Source of the DNA: Microbacterium sp. cx-55
Lineage (GTDB): Bacteria; Actinomycetota; Actinomycetes; Actinomycetales; Microbacteriaceae
Length of the DNA stretch: 64,000 nt
Reading direction: 5' to 3'
Assembly (NCBI RefSeq): GCF_021117345.1
Contig: NZ_CP088261.1
Location: 496,001-560,000, forward strand
In this document: positions 49,783 through 58,958 of the stretch, piece by piece
How the letters are laid out: every line of letters begins with the position of its first letter
Position numbering within the stretch: position 1 is the stretch's first letter
Translations under genes and position numbers: made by a program
The notes under the pieces: model-generated
The model's database searches: none
The model's input: the letters and a program-made list of their open reading frames with translations, nothing else
What the model was told of the DNA's origin: nothing

Positions 49783-50220
49783 ATGGTGAGTTCCACGACG
49801 CGCGAGTCTTCCCTGGCCCGCGCTCTGGCCCGGTACATCGACGCTCGAACCGACGCGCTGCGGGAAGCACGCAAGACGCTCGGCATCAACGAGATGGACG
49901 CGCGGGCGCTGCTGTTCATCGCCGAGAACCCGGGTCTGAAATCCGGCGAGCTGCGCGACCACTTGAACATCACGTCGGCCGGTGTGACGACCCTGATCGA
50001 CCGGTTGGCCGAACGGGATGCGGTGCGCCGCGAGCCGGATGCATCCGATCGGCGGGTGAGCCGCATCCACCTCACGATCGACCTCCGGGCCGACCCGTGG
50101 AACATCCTGACCCGGTTCGACGACGACCTGACGGCGGCGGCCCTCAGCAAAGGCGCCGAGGTCACGGATCCGTTCGCGGAGCTTCTCGAGGAACTGACGG
50201 CGTCCGCATCCGGGCGTTGA
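49783..50220 (+). CDS. MarR-family transcriptional regulator
   Basis: 145 residues from the ATG at 49783. Winged helix: ALLFIAENPGLKSGELRDHL, recognition helix ITSAGVTTLIDRLAERDAV and wing REPDASDRRVSRIHLT. The C-terminal part lacks the usual dimer helix length but is intact. Divergent from the 49451/49059 gene pair, with the operator array between. Ligand unknown. Confidence 0.9.
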   Translation: MVSSTTRESSLARALARYIDARTDALREARKTLGINEMDARALLFIAENPGLKSGELRDHLNITSAGVTTLIDRLAERDAVRREPDASDRRVSRIHLTIDLRADPWNILTRFDDDLTAAALSKGAEVTDPFAELLEELTASASGR

Positions 50221-50245
50221 CCCGGTCGCTTGGCGCCGGGCCGTG

Positions 50246-50587
50246 TCAGTGCGCGGCGGCGAGGAACTCCTCCGACTTCGCCTGAAGGAAGAAGCACAGC
50301 GCCGCGACGGTAGCGAGTTCGCCCGATAGCTTCTGCAGGCCGGCCGCGTCCAGCACGACGACGTCCTCGCGCGGTTCGAGCGTGACGATCCACTGCACCG
50401 ATCCGGGAGCGGCGGGCTCGAGATAGGTCACGGTGCTCGCGTTCGCCAGCTGCACGCGGACGAGTCCGACCTCACCGTCGTCGTCGACATCCTGGCTCAG
50501 CACCTTGAGCGCCCGAACCTCCGGGTGCCCCTGGGTGATGAACTCCGTCAACCACGACTGCAACGTCTCCATGCTCCGCAACGGCAT
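50246..50587 (-). CDS. Conserved hypothetical protein (113 residues)
   Basis: ATG at 50587 preferred over 50599 because GGGGGA lies just before it. Mixed alpha/beta: LTEFITQGHPEVRALKVLSQDVDDDGEVGLVRVQL, then a hydrophobic helix near the C-terminus (ATVAALCFFLQAKSEEFL). No family recognised. Convergent with the MarR gene, 25 bp apart. Confidence 0.65.
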   Translation of the reverse strand: MPLRSMETLQSWLTEFITQGHPEVRALKVLSQDVDDDGEVGLVRVQLANASTVTYLEPAAPGSVQWIVTLEPREDVVVLDAAGLQKLSGELATVAALCFFLQAKSEEFLAAAH

Positions 50588-50688
50588 CGCGTCCCCCATC
50601 CCCAGATCGTCGGCATCACCGCCGATACCTGATTATCACCCACGCGGGATGCCGAATCCGACGCGCGGGGGTGGGAAGTCGGAACGAG

Positions 50689-52107
50689 TCAGACCGCGGC
50701 CGGAAGAAGACCCTGCGCGCGGAGGTCGTCGGCCTCTGCCCAGGTCGTCGCTCCGTGCGCGAATGCCCCGCGGTACCGGGCCGCGGGGTGGCGCTCGTTG
50801 AGCAGCGGCGACCCGAACAGCTTCTGGCGGAGCGGTCCCGGCGCGTACTCGCTCTGGGCGAGTCCGCGCTCGCGCAGCACCGGCAGCACCTTCTCGGCGA
50901 ACTCTTCGAACGAACCCGGCAGCACCCAGTTGACGACGTTCACCCCGTCGATGCCGGCGGCCTGCCATTCGACGAGCCGGTCGGCGATCTGGTCGGGCGT
51001 GCCGACCACGCGTGAGCTTCGCCTACTGATCAGCGCGACATCCTCGACGAGCGGCTCTCGGTCGGTGACAGCCTGCGACGTCCACGACAAGAACCCGCGT
51101 GCCGTGTTCGTGTCGATGTCTTTCAACGGCGTCTTCGGGTCGTACACGCGACCGGTCTTATCGACCAGAGCCGAGTGCGCGAGGTAGCCCTCGGTGCTCG
51201 CGTACCGCTCGTACTCCTCAGCCTTCTCGTGCGCCTCGATCTCGGTGTCGCCGATGATGAAGCTCAGACCCTGGAAGAACGTTATGTCGTCGGGCTCGCG
51301 CCCGTACTCGACGGCTAGGGCGCGGGTCTCGTCGATCTGGCGCTTCGCGATCGCGGGCGAGGGCGCGATGATGAACGTCGCCTCGGCGTTCGCTGCGGCG
51401 AATCGGCGCCCCGACGCCGACGACCCGGCCTGGAACAGCAGGGGTGTGCGCTGCGGGGAAGGGGAGGGGAGGTGCGGACCCTCGACGCGGTAGCGCGGGC
51501 CCTCGTGGTAGATCTTGTGGATCTTGCTCGCGTCGGCGTAGATGCCGCGCTCCTTGTCTTTCAGGAGCGCTCCGTCGTCCCACGAGCCCTCCCACAGCTT
51601 GTAGACCACGTCGACGTACTCCTGCGCCCACCGGTAGCGCTCGCTGTGGTCTGTCAACTGCGGCAGCCCGAAGTTGCGCGCTCCGTTGTCTTGCGTGCCG
51701 GTGACGATGTTCCACGCGATCCGGCCGCGCGAGATGTGATCGAGGGTCGACACCTGCCGGGCGAAGTTGAACGGGTGGTTCTGCGCGACGTTCGAAGTGA
51801 GCGCGAGCCCGAGATCGGTGGTCGAGACGGCGAGGGCGCCGAGCAGCACGGTCGGATCGTGGCTCGGAATCTGCAGGCCGTGCCGCGCGTAGACCTCGAA
51901 GTCCGCATCCGCGTCGCCGTAGAGCCCCGTCACGTCGGCGAAGAACATCGCGTCGAACTTGGCGTCCTCGAGCAGCCGGGCGAGGTCGATCCAGAGATCG
52001 ACGTCCTGGAAGTCGACCTGCCGGGCGTCGGGTCGGCGCCAGTGGCCGTGCTGGATGTGGGAGTTCGTGTGCATCACGAAGGCGTTGAAACGCAGCGGGC
52101 GGGTCAT
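50689..52107 (-). CDS. Flavin-dependent monooxygenase (NtaA/SnaA/DszA type, LLM class)
   Basis: 472 residues. Bacterial-luciferase fold with FADVTGLYGD, LTSNVAQNHPFNFARQVSTL, RIAWNIVTG, PLLFQAGSS and GTPDQIADRL, which place it in the nitrilotriacetate/dibenzothiophene monooxygenase group using FMNH2 from a partner reductase. Target is probably an organosulfur or xenobiotic compound. Start overlaps the stop of the ABC ATPase gene (ATGA), so it is the last gene of the importer operon and likely acts on the imported substrate. No reductase gene is nearby. Confidence 0.9.
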   Translation of the reverse strand: MTRPLRFNAFVMHTNSHIQHGHWRRPDARQVDFQDVDLWIDLARLLEDAKFDAMFFADVTGLYGDADADFEVYARHGLQIPSHDPTVLLGALAVSTTDLGLALTSNVAQNHPFNFARQVSTLDHISRGRIAWNIVTGTQDNGARNFGLPQLTDHSERYRWAQEYVDVVYKLWEGSWDDGALLKDKERGIYADASKIHKIYHEGPRYRVEGPHLPSPSPQRTPLLFQAGSSASGRRFAAANAEATFIIAPSPAIAKRQIDETRALAVEYGREPDDITFFQGLSFIIGDTEIEAHEKAEEYERYASTEGYLAHSALVDKTGRVYDPKTPLKDIDTNTARGFLSWTSQAVTDREPLVEDVALISRRSSRVVGTPDQIADRLVEWQAAGIDGVNVVNWVLPGSFEEFAEKVLPVLRERGLAQSEYAPGPLRQKLFGSPLLNERHPAARYRGAFAHGATTWAEADDLRAQGLLPAAV

Positions 52108-53873
52108 GAGTTCGCTCTCTTCTGATCGAGGGGCTTCTGATCGACGGGCTTCTGATCAAGGGTGGGCAGCGCTCCGACGAGCTCCTGCGTGTACGGATGC
52201 GCGGGCGCCACGAAGATCTGCTCGGACGTGCCGCTCTCCACGACCACGCCGTTCTTCATGACCAGCACGCGGTCGCTCATATGGTGGATGACGCCGAGGT
52301 CGTGCGAGATGAAGAGGTAGCTCAGGCCGTAGTCGTTCTGCAGATCCACGAGCAGGTCGAGGATCTGCGCCTGCACCGACACGTCGAGCGCGGACACGGC
52401 CTCGTCGAGCACGACGATCTCGGGGGAGGGGGCGAGCGCGCGGGCGATCGCGATGCGTTGACGCTGGCCCCCCGAGAGTCGCAGCGGGAACCGTCGCAGC
52501 GTCTCGGGCGGGAGGGCGACCTGTGCGAGCAGGTCCCGGGCGCGCTGCACGCGGGCGCCCCGCCCGAGGCCGGCGTCGGCGGGGATCGCATCGAGCAGGA
52601 TGCGTTCGACGTTCCACCGGGGATCGAACGAGCTGAGCGGATCTTGCGAGACGACCGAGATGCGACGGCGGAGGACCCGCCGTCGTGATTCGGGCACGGC
52701 CGTCCACGGCTGGCCGAGCAACCGCACCTCGCCCGCATCCGCGGCCTCGAGCGCGAGCGCGATGCGCGCCGTCGTGCTCTTGCCCGACCCCGACTCGCCG
52801 ACGATGCCGAGGGTTTCGCCCCGGTGCAGGGTGAAGCTGACGTCGTCGACCGCGACGGTGGGCGTGCCGTCGGGCGCCGCGAACCGTTTGACGAGTCCGC
52901 GCGCCTCGAGCACGGGCTCGGCCCTGTCCGTCGTGGCGGTGCCGGAGAGCGTGTCGGCGCGCGCGAGATGGAGGCTCGGCGGCGCGGCGATCTGCGGCGC
53001 GAGGCGCTCGCCGCGGGTGTGTCCGCCCGGCACTGCGTCGATGAGGCTCCGCGTGTACGGATGCTGCGGATGCCGCAGCAGTACGTCGGCCGGCCCCTGC
53101 TCGACGACCTCGCCGCCGCGCATCACGAGGATCTCGTCGGCGAGGTGCGCGACCACGGAGAGGTCGTGGCTGATGAGAACGAGCGACGCGCCACGCGCCT
53201 TCATATCGTCGAGCAGGGCGAGCACCTGCGCCTGCACCGTGACATCGAGCGCGGTCGTGGGTTCGTCGGCGATCACGACGTCAGGGTCGAGGGCGATCGC
53301 GGAGGCGATCAGCGCACGCTGGCGGAGTCCCCCCGAGAGTTCGCCGGGCCGCTGCCGTGCGCGACGCTCGGGGGCGGGCACGTCGACGCTCGCGAGCAGT
53401 TCGACGGCCTTCGCCCGCCGGGCGGCGCGGTCGCCCCAGCCGTGCAGGCGCAGCGACTCCTCGATCTCGCCCCCGACCGGCCGGAGCGGGTCGAGCGAGA
53501 CGAGGGCGTCCTGCTGGATGAACCCGATGCGCCGGCCCCGGATGCGGCGCCAGCCCCGCTCCGACTGCGCGGTCAGGTCGGCGACGTGTTCGTGGCCCTG
53601 ATCTGGGGCCGCGCCGAGCAGGACGCGTCCGCTCTGCACGCTGCCCGCGCCGGTGAGGCCGACGAGCGTGCGCGCGGTGACGCTCTTGCCGGAACCGGAT
53701 TCGCCGACGATGGCGACGCAGCGGCCCGCGTGCAGGTCGAAGGACACCCCGCGGACCACCGACCGCGTCTCGCCGTCGCGGGTGAACCCGACCTCGAGGT
53801 TGTCGACGCGCAGGCGCCGTGCCGGGTCGACCGGTGCGGCCGGGGCCGCGGGCTTCGTATCGAGCAGTGTCAT
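52104..53873 (-). CDS. Fused double ATPase of a peptide/nickel-type ABC importer
   Basis: 589 residues with two complete ABC domains, a DppD plus DppF fusion. Domain 1 (~20-275): GESGSGKSV, LSGGLRQRALIA, VVIADEPTTALD. Domain 2 (~325-565): GESGSGKST, LSGGQRQRIAIARA, IVVLDEAVSALD. The C-terminal tail contains a five-residue DQKP-type repeat from three 15-bp DNA repeats (52119-52163). Powers import by the two permeases encoded upstream. Overlaps the monooxygenase gene by four bases. Confidence 0.95.
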   Translation of the reverse strand: MTLLDTKPAAPAAPVDPARRLRVDNLEVGFTRDGETRSVVRGVSFDLHAGRCVAIVGESGSGKSVTARTLVGLTGAGSVQSGRVLLGAAPDQGHEHVADLTAQSERGWRRIRGRRIGFIQQDALVSLDPLRPVGGEIEESLRLHGWGDRAARRAKAVELLASVDVPAPERRARQRPGELSGGLRQRALIASAIALDPDVVIADEPTTALDVTVQAQVLALLDDMKARGASLVLISHDLSVVAHLADEILVMRGGEVVEQGPADVLLRHPQHPYTRSLIDAVPGGHTRGERLAPQIAAPPSLHLARADTLSGTATTDRAEPVLEARGLVKRFAAPDGTPTVAVDDVSFTLHRGETLGIVGESGSGKSTTARIALALEAADAGEVRLLGQPWTAVPESRRRVLRRRISVVSQDPLSSFDPRWNVERILLDAIPADAGLGRGARVQRARDLLAQVALPPETLRRFPLRLSGGQRQRIAIARALAPSPEIVVLDEAVSALDVSVQAQILDLLVDLQNDYGLSYLFISHDLGVIHHMSDRVLVMKNGVVVESGTSEQIFVAPAHPYTQELVGALPTLDQKPVDQKPLDQKRANS

Positions 53874-53874
53874 G

Positions 53875-54735
53875 TCACTCTCCCGTTTCGAGGCGGTTCT
53901 GGATGAAGCGGCCGACCGTCGTCGCGGTGAGGGCGAGCACGAGGATCACGAGCCCCGGGATGACGGTGAGCCACGGCGCCTGCAGCAGGTAGGCGCGGCC
54001 GGCGTCGAGGAGGGCGCCCCATTCAGAGGACGGCGGGGCGACCCCGAGGCCGAGGAAGGCGAGGCCGGAGGCCCACACGATCGACTGGCCGATCGACATC
54101 GTGAAGATGGCGATGAGGGGGCGCATGGCGTTCGGCAGGATGTGCTGCCGGGTGATGCGCCACCGGCCGTGGCCGAGCGCCCGGGCGGCTTCGACGTAGC
54201 CGGCGTTCCGCTCCGACAGGATCTGACCGCGCACCATCCGGGCGTAACCGGGTGCGGTGCTGACGCCGACGGCGAGGATGGCGGTGCCGGCCGAGGGGCC
54301 GAGGATCGCGACGAGCAGCAGCGAGAACAGCAGCGTCGGGAACGCGAACACGACCTCGAGCACGCGGTTCACGATCGCGGCGGTGACCCGGTCGCCGAGG
54401 GCGGCGAGCGTGCCGAGCACGAGCGCGATGACCATCGCGAGCCCGGCGGCGCCGACGCCGATCGCGAGCGACTCACGCGACCCGAAGACGACCCGGCTGT
54501 AGAGGTCGCGGCCGCCCTCGTCGGTGCCGAACCAGAACTGCAGCGACGGGGGCTGCAGAGCGTGCGCGAAGTCCTGCGCGGTCGGGGAGTGCGTGGCGAG
54601 CAGCGCCGGAGCGACGGCCGCCACGACGAAGAACACCAGTACGAGCACGGAGGCGGTCGCCCCGAGATCGATCCGGATGCGGCGACGCGGTGCGCGGGCC
54701 GCCGCATCCGTCCGGGGGGAATCGAAGGTCGTCAT
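53875..54735 (-). CDS. ABC importer permease (DppC type)
   Basis: 286 residues from the ATG at 54735, which overlaps the upstream permease stop. Six helices; the N-terminal segment HSPTAQDFAHALQPPS with WFGTDEGGRDLYSRVVFGSR is the DppC/OppC signature, and the EAA loop reads EAARALGHGRWRITRQHILPN. Pairs with the DppB-type permease at 54732. One base separates its stop from the ATPase start. Confidence 0.93.
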   Translation of the reverse strand: MTTFDSPRTDAAARAPRRRIRIDLGATASVLVLVFFVVAAVAPALLATHSPTAQDFAHALQPPSLQFWFGTDEGGRDLYSRVVFGSRESLAIGVGAAGLAMVIALVLGTLAALGDRVTAAIVNRVLEVVFAFPTLLFSLLLVAILGPSAGTAILAVGVSTAPGYARMVRGQILSERNAGYVEAARALGHGRWRITRQHILPNAMRPLIAIFTMSIGQSIVWASGLAFLGLGVAPPSSEWGALLDAGRAYLLQAPWLTVIPGLVILVLALTATTVGRFIQNRLETGE

Positions 54736-55751
54736 GACGTCGTGATCCTCGGGTCGATGATGGTGTAAAGGATGTCGACGAGCACGTTCGCGAGCACGTA
54801 GACGAGAGCCACGAGCACGACGATCCCGGTGACGACGGGCAGATCCTGCGAGCTGACCGCGGTGACGAGGGTGTCGCCGATTCCGGGCCGGGAGAAGATC
54901 GACTCGACGATCACGGCGCCCGAGATGGTCGCGCCGATCGCCCAGCCGGTGAGCGTGATCGCGGGGATCGAGGCGTGCCGGAGCACGTGCCGGAGCCGGA
55001 TTTCGAGGTCGCCCATGCCCCGCATCCGGGCGCTCAGCACGAACGGCTGCTGCAGGACCCGTTCGAACTCGGCCCGGGTCGCCTGGCCCATGAAGCCGGC
55101 GAGCGGGATGGCGAGGGTCAGCGCGGGAAGCAGGAGCCCCTCGATGCCCGAACCGCCCATGACGGGGAACCAGCGCAGCTGCAGGGCGAACACGAGCAGC
55201 AGCAGAATGCCGAGCCAGTACGGCGGGAGGCCGGCCGCGAGCGTGTCGACGCCCGAGCCGAATGCGCGGATGCGGGGGCTCCGAACCGCGGTGAGGGTGA
55301 CCCAGAACACCATGATCAGCCACGCGAGGGCGATGCCACTGAGACTCAGGGCGAGCGTCGCGCCGAGCTGCTCGGAGATGATGTTCCACACCGGACGGAA
55401 CTGCTGATACGACGTGCCGAGGTCGCCGCGGAGCAGCCCGCCGAGGTAGCCGAGGTACTGCGTGAGCACGGACTGGTCGAGTCCGTACTGCGCGATGATC
55501 GGGGCGAGCTCGTCGGGCGTGCGTTGCTGCGCCTGGCCGGTGCGGATGTTCAGGATGGCGGTCGCCCGGTCGCCGGGGAGGGCGAGCTGGGCGAGGAACG
55601 CCGCGGTCGCGGCGCCCCACAGCACGATGATCGCGCTGCCGACGCTGCCGACCAGGGGGCGGACGCGGCGGCCGAGACGTGAGCGGGAGCTCGAGGCCCG
55701 CGCGGGTGCGCGGACCTCGAGCGCGGGCTCACTCGACGAAGTGAGCGTCAT
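54732..55751 (-). CDS. ABC importer permease (DppB type)
   Basis: 339 residues from the ATG at 55751, which overlaps the binding-protein gene by 23 bases; the frame is open further upstream but antisense-like. Six helices, with GDRATAILNIRTGQAQ and YGLDQSVLTQYLGYLGGLLRGDLGTS (DppB first-loop pattern) and EAA-type loop RMRGMGDLEIRLRHVLRHAS. Confidence 0.93.
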   Translation of the reverse strand: MTLTSSSEPALEVRAPARASSSRSRLGRRVRPLVGSVGSAIIVLWGAATAAFLAQLALPGDRATAILNIRTGQAQQRTPDELAPIIAQYGLDQSVLTQYLGYLGGLLRGDLGTSYQQFRPVWNIISEQLGATLALSLSGIALAWLIMVFWVTLTAVRSPRIRAFGSGVDTLAAGLPPYWLGILLLLVFALQLRWFPVMGGSGIEGLLLPALTLAIPLAGFMGQATRAEFERVLQQPFVLSARMRGMGDLEIRLRHVLRHASIPAITLTGWAIGATISGAVIVESIFSRPGIGDTLVTAVSSQDLPVVTGIVVLVALVYVLANVLVDILYTIIDPRITTS

Positions 55752-57375
55752 AGAACGTCGGTCCTCCCTGTGCGTGCTCCTGCCAGACGCCCTGGAGGTC
55801 GGGGCTGACGGCGAGCGTGCTGAGCCGGTCGTAGAGGCCGACCGAGGTGGCATGGTCGGCGATGTAGTTCTGCGCTTGGGCGTAGAGATCGTTTTGCGTT
55901 GCCGGGTCGGCCTCCGAGTTCGCGGCGAGGATGAGTCGCTCGAGTTCGGGGTCGCTGTAGAACGCGGAGTTCGAGTAGTTCGGATCATCGTCCGTGCTCG
56001 GGCGCCAGTTGATGTAGAGGATGCCGGCGTTGATGGCCGTCCAGTACCCGACCGACAGGTCGTACGAGTCGGGGGTGCTGTAGTCGCCGCCCCAGAGGTC
56101 GGCCTGGCTGAGCGGGCGCAGTTCGACCTTGAAGCCCACGGCCTTCGCCTGCTCCTGCACGGCCTGCAGGATCGAGGCGCCGTCGGTGTTGATGATGGAG
56201 CCGGCGCCGTAGGGGAGCAGGACGTCGAGCACCTCGCCGTCCTTCACGCGGTAGCCGTCGGCGTTGGTCTCGCTCCAGCCCGCCGCATCCAGCAGCTCGT
56301 CTGCCTTCTCCGGGTCGTACGTGTAGAGGTCGGCGGCTTCCTGGCTGTAGGCCGGGGTCGTCTGGCTGACGGCGCCGTTGCCCTCGTAAGGGATCACGCC
56401 CTGCCCGATCGTGTCGACGATCTGCTTTCGGTCGAGCGCGTAGACGAAGGCCTTCCGCACGTTCTCGTCGACGAACGGGCCCTCGGCGGTGTTGAACGAG
56501 ATCTGCTGCGGGCGGCCCGCCGTCACATATTTCTCGAGGGTGTACCCGGCGGTGTCGAGCGTCTCCCAAGAGGTCGCCGGTACGTCGTAGATGAGGTTCG
56601 CCTGGCCGGACTGGAGTGCCGCGACGCGCGTCGTCGGGTCGGCGACGAAGCGCCAGTCGACGGTGTCGACGTACGCCGGTCCGGTGTGCTCGGCGTTCGC
56701 GGGCCACGACGTGTAGTCGTCGTTGCGCGCGAGGATGACGTTCTGACCGCGGTTCCATTCCTCGACCGTGAACGCGCCGGAACCGATGGGCGCGGCGCAG
56801 TTCTCCTCGTCGGTGCGGGTTTCGAGCGCGTGCTGCGACTGGATGCCGAAGTAGCCCTGCGTGAGGTTCTGGATGAAGTTCGTGTACGGGCGCGACAGGT
56901 GGATGGCGACCGTCGTGTCGTCGACGGCCTCCGCGGACTCGTAGTAGCCGCCGAGCCAGACGCGGGCCGTGCTGTTGCCCCCGCCCACCCAGTAGTCGAA
57001 GTTGTACGCGACGGCCTCGGCGTTCACGGGGGTGCCGTCGGTGAACGAGACGCCCTTCTTCAGAGCGATCGTGTAGGTGAGTCCGTCGTCGGAGACCTCC
57101 CACGATTCGCCGAGCCACGGCACCGCGTTCCCGTCGGCGTCGAGCGAGAACAGGCTGTCGAGTACCTGGTACGAGATGTACGCCTGCTCGATCCAGCCGC
57201 CGAAGATGCAGGAGGGCTCCTGTTGGTGGGCGTAGACGATCGTGCCGCCCTTGACGAGTTGGGCGTCGGCGGCGGGCCGGGCGGCGGCGGAGCCGCTGCA
57301 CGCGGTCAGCGCGAGAGCGGCGACGGATGCGGCGGCAGCCAGGGGGACGAGACGGCGAAGGGTGCGGTGGGCCAT
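55729..57375 (-). CDS. ABC importer substrate-binding lipoprotein (family 5)
   Basis: 548 residues from the ATG at 57375. Signal peptide with lipobox LALTAC (Cys ~26). SBP_bac_5 fold: LYTYDPEKADELLDAAGW, KKGVSFTDGTPVNAEAVAY, GSGAFTVEEW, DENVRKAFVYALDRKQI. Family 5 proteins bind peptides, opines, glutathione or nickel complexes; the monooxygenase at the end of the operon hints at an organic sulfur compound or a similar xenobiotic. First gene of a five-gene unit (57375 down to 50689). Confidence 0.95.
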   Translation of the reverse strand: MAHRTLRRLVPLAAAASVAALALTACSGSAAARPAADAQLVKGGTIVYAHQQEPSCIFGGWIEQAYISYQVLDSLFSLDADGNAVPWLGESWEVSDDGLTYTIALKKGVSFTDGTPVNAEAVAYNFDYWVGGGNSTARVWLGGYYESAEAVDDTTVAIHLSRPYTNFIQNLTQGYFGIQSQHALETRTDEENCAAPIGSGAFTVEEWNRGQNVILARNDDYTSWPANAEHTGPAYVDTVDWRFVADPTTRVAALQSGQANLIYDVPATSWETLDTAGYTLEKYVTAGRPQQISFNTAEGPFVDENVRKAFVYALDRKQIVDTIGQGVIPYEGNGAVSQTTPAYSQEAADLYTYDPEKADELLDAAGWSETNADGYRVKDGEVLDVLLPYGAGSIINTDGASILQAVQEQAKAVGFKVELRPLSQADLWGGDYSTPDSYDLSVGYWTAINAGILYINWRPSTDDDPNYSNSAFYSDPELERLILAANSEADPATQNDLYAQAQNYIADHATSVGLYDRLSTLAVSPDLQGVWQEHAQGGPTFYDAHFVE

Positions 57376-57742
57376 GGCCCCGAGCGTCGCACCGGGCGGT
57401 GCGGCGCCCCCACCGGGTGTGACGCATCCGGACTTCCGTCGTCATACGGGTTCATGTGCCGCGGCGCCGCGTCGCAGGGGCCTACGCGCCCGCAGCGGGG
57501 GGAACGCCGCGGGCTGCCATGCTCCCCCAGGACGTCATGCCAGCCCGCGGCTCCGTGCTGGCCGCCGCGTTCGCGCACGTCCCCCGACGGTGGGCGCGCG
57601 GCAGCATCTCGCACCCGCCGAACGTATCCCCTCGCCCCGCGCGGCGGCGGGCGTTTCGACGATTCCCGGACAATCTCGGACACCCCGGTCGCTAGGCTGC
57701 GATCGCGGGAACGACCGCGAGCACGAGACACATGGGGCGGAT
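57376..57742. other. 367-bp divergent intergenic region
   Basis: Separates the binding-protein gene (minus) from the HTH/ECF-S-like gene (plus). Contains the hairpin at 57506-57551 and TAGGCT near 57692 as a possible plus-strand -10 box. No convincing gene. Confidence 0.45.
57506..57551. repeat. Hairpin upstream of the HTH/ECF-S gene (copy 1)
   Basis: GCCGCGGGCTGCCATG and CATGCCAGCCCGCGGC pair over 15 of 16 positions around a C-rich 14-base loop (CTCCCCCAGGACGT). The sequence resembles the hairpin at 58749-58779 on the other side of the gene. Confidence 0.65.
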
Positions 57743-58705
57743 GTGGACGACGGCACGAGCGAGACCTTCGACGACATCGCGGGCGATCTGCAGGCGCTGC
57801 GCGCCGATGCCGGTCACGTGTCGTACGCCGAGATTGCTCGACGCGTCGCCGAGCGACGGCAGGCGGCCGGGATGCCTGCGTCGGCGGCCCGACTGGCGCG
57901 CAGCACCGTCTACGACGTCTTCCGCCCCGGTCGGGCGCGCATCAGCGCGACCCTCGTCGGCGAGATCGCCGCCGTGCTCGGCGAAGGCGACGCCGCGGTG
58001 GACCGCTGGGTCGCGCGGTGCCGCGCGGCGCGGGCCCGTGCCGAACGGCCGGCGACCACGACCGCAGACACCAGCGACGTCGCCGTGACGGGAGCCGGCA
58101 CGGACACGCGCCGGTCGCTCACCCGGGGGAGGTTCGTGGTTGCGGTGCTGGCCGCATCCGTGCTCGTGAACCTCATCGCGATCACGATCGAACCGAGCCT
58201 CCACCTGCCGCTGTATCTCGACATGATCGGCACGTCGGTCGCCGCGATCGCGCTCGGGCCGTGGTTCGGCGTGCTGGTCGCGGTGATCACGAATCTCAGC
58301 GGTGCGGCAGTGGGCAACCCGGATGCGGCGCCCTTCGTGTTGGTGAACATCGCGGGCGCGCTCGTCTGGGGCTACGGCGCACGCCTCGGGCTCGCGCGCA
58401 CCGTGCCGCGGTTCTTCGCGCTCAATCTGCTCGTCGCGGTAACGTGCACGCTCGTGGCGGTGCCCCTGCTGATGCTGATGTTCGAGGGCGGCGCCGGGCA
58501 TTCCGCCGACACCCTGATGCACCGGATCCTGGGTCTGAGCGGTGCCATGGTCTGGTCGGTGTTCGTGTCGAACCTCATGGTGTCCGTGCCCGACAAGCTC
58601 ATCGCGGGGTTCGTGGCGCTCGCGGTGGTCGACGGGGTGCAGCGGCGGTGGCGGGTCTCGATCCCCGTCGAGGTGCCGACGTCGGCGAGCTCCCCGCCCC
58701 GCTGA
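57743..58705 (+). CDS. HTH domain fused to an ECF-S-like membrane domain
   Basis: 320 residues from a GTG at 57743. Residues ~10-95 form an XRE-like helix-turn-helix (VSYAEIARRVAERRQAAGMP, ARSTVYDVFRPGRARIS, VGEIAAVLGEG), then a linker and five or six membrane helices from ~127, including LYLDMIGTSVAAIALGPW and NPDAAPFVLVNIAGALVWGY, typical of ECF transporter S components and of 5TM sensor domains. Such a fusion would be a membrane-held one-component regulator sensing a small molecule, or a mis-start of an S component; no EcfA or EcfT gene is nearby. Two related hairpins bracket the gene. Confidence 0.7.
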   Translation: MDDGTSETFDDIAGDLQALRADAGHVSYAEIARRVAERRQAAGMPASAARLARSTVYDVFRPGRARISATLVGEIAAVLGEGDAAVDRWVARCRAARARAERPATTTADTSDVAVTGAGTDTRRSLTRGRFVVAVLAASVLVNLIAITIEPSLHLPLYLDMIGTSVAAIALGPWFGVLVAVITNLSGAAVGNPDAAPFVLVNIAGALVWGYGARLGLARTVPRFFALNLLVAVTCTLVAVPLLMLMFEGGAGHSADTLMHRILGLSGAMVWSVFVSNLMVSVPDKLIAGFVALAVVDGVQRRWRVSIPVEVPTSASSPPR

Positions 58706-58748
58706 TCACGCTGCGGAGCGGAGCGCGGACGCACGGGGAAGGGCCGGC

Positions 58749-58779
58749 GGGCTGCCATCCCCCCACGACATGGCAGCCC
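58749..58779. repeat. Hairpin downstream of the HTH/ECF-S gene (copy 2)
   Basis: GGGCTGCCAT / ATGGCAGCCC, perfect 10-bp arms, loop CCCCCCACGAC. 44 bp after the stop. Same core (GGGCTGCCAT with a C-rich loop) as the hairpin at 57506. Could be terminators of a kind or binding sites. Confidence 0.65.
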
Positions 58780-58958
58780 ACGCTTCGCGTCCGGCCGTCG
58801 CCGCTACGCGATCCCCACGGCGATGTTCTCCACGAGGTCGCGTTCTTGTTCCCCCGCAAGACGCGCTGACCATCGGTGAAGCGCATCGCCGCATGTCATT
58901 CGGAGCGGCGGCGGATTCGGATGGAGAAGTTGTCAACAAGAGCCGAGAACGTCCGCGC

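Noticed and set aside
55462..58869. A 1135-codon plus frame through the ABC importer genes
   Set aside because: Antisense to well-supported permease and binding-protein genes, no recognisable domain.
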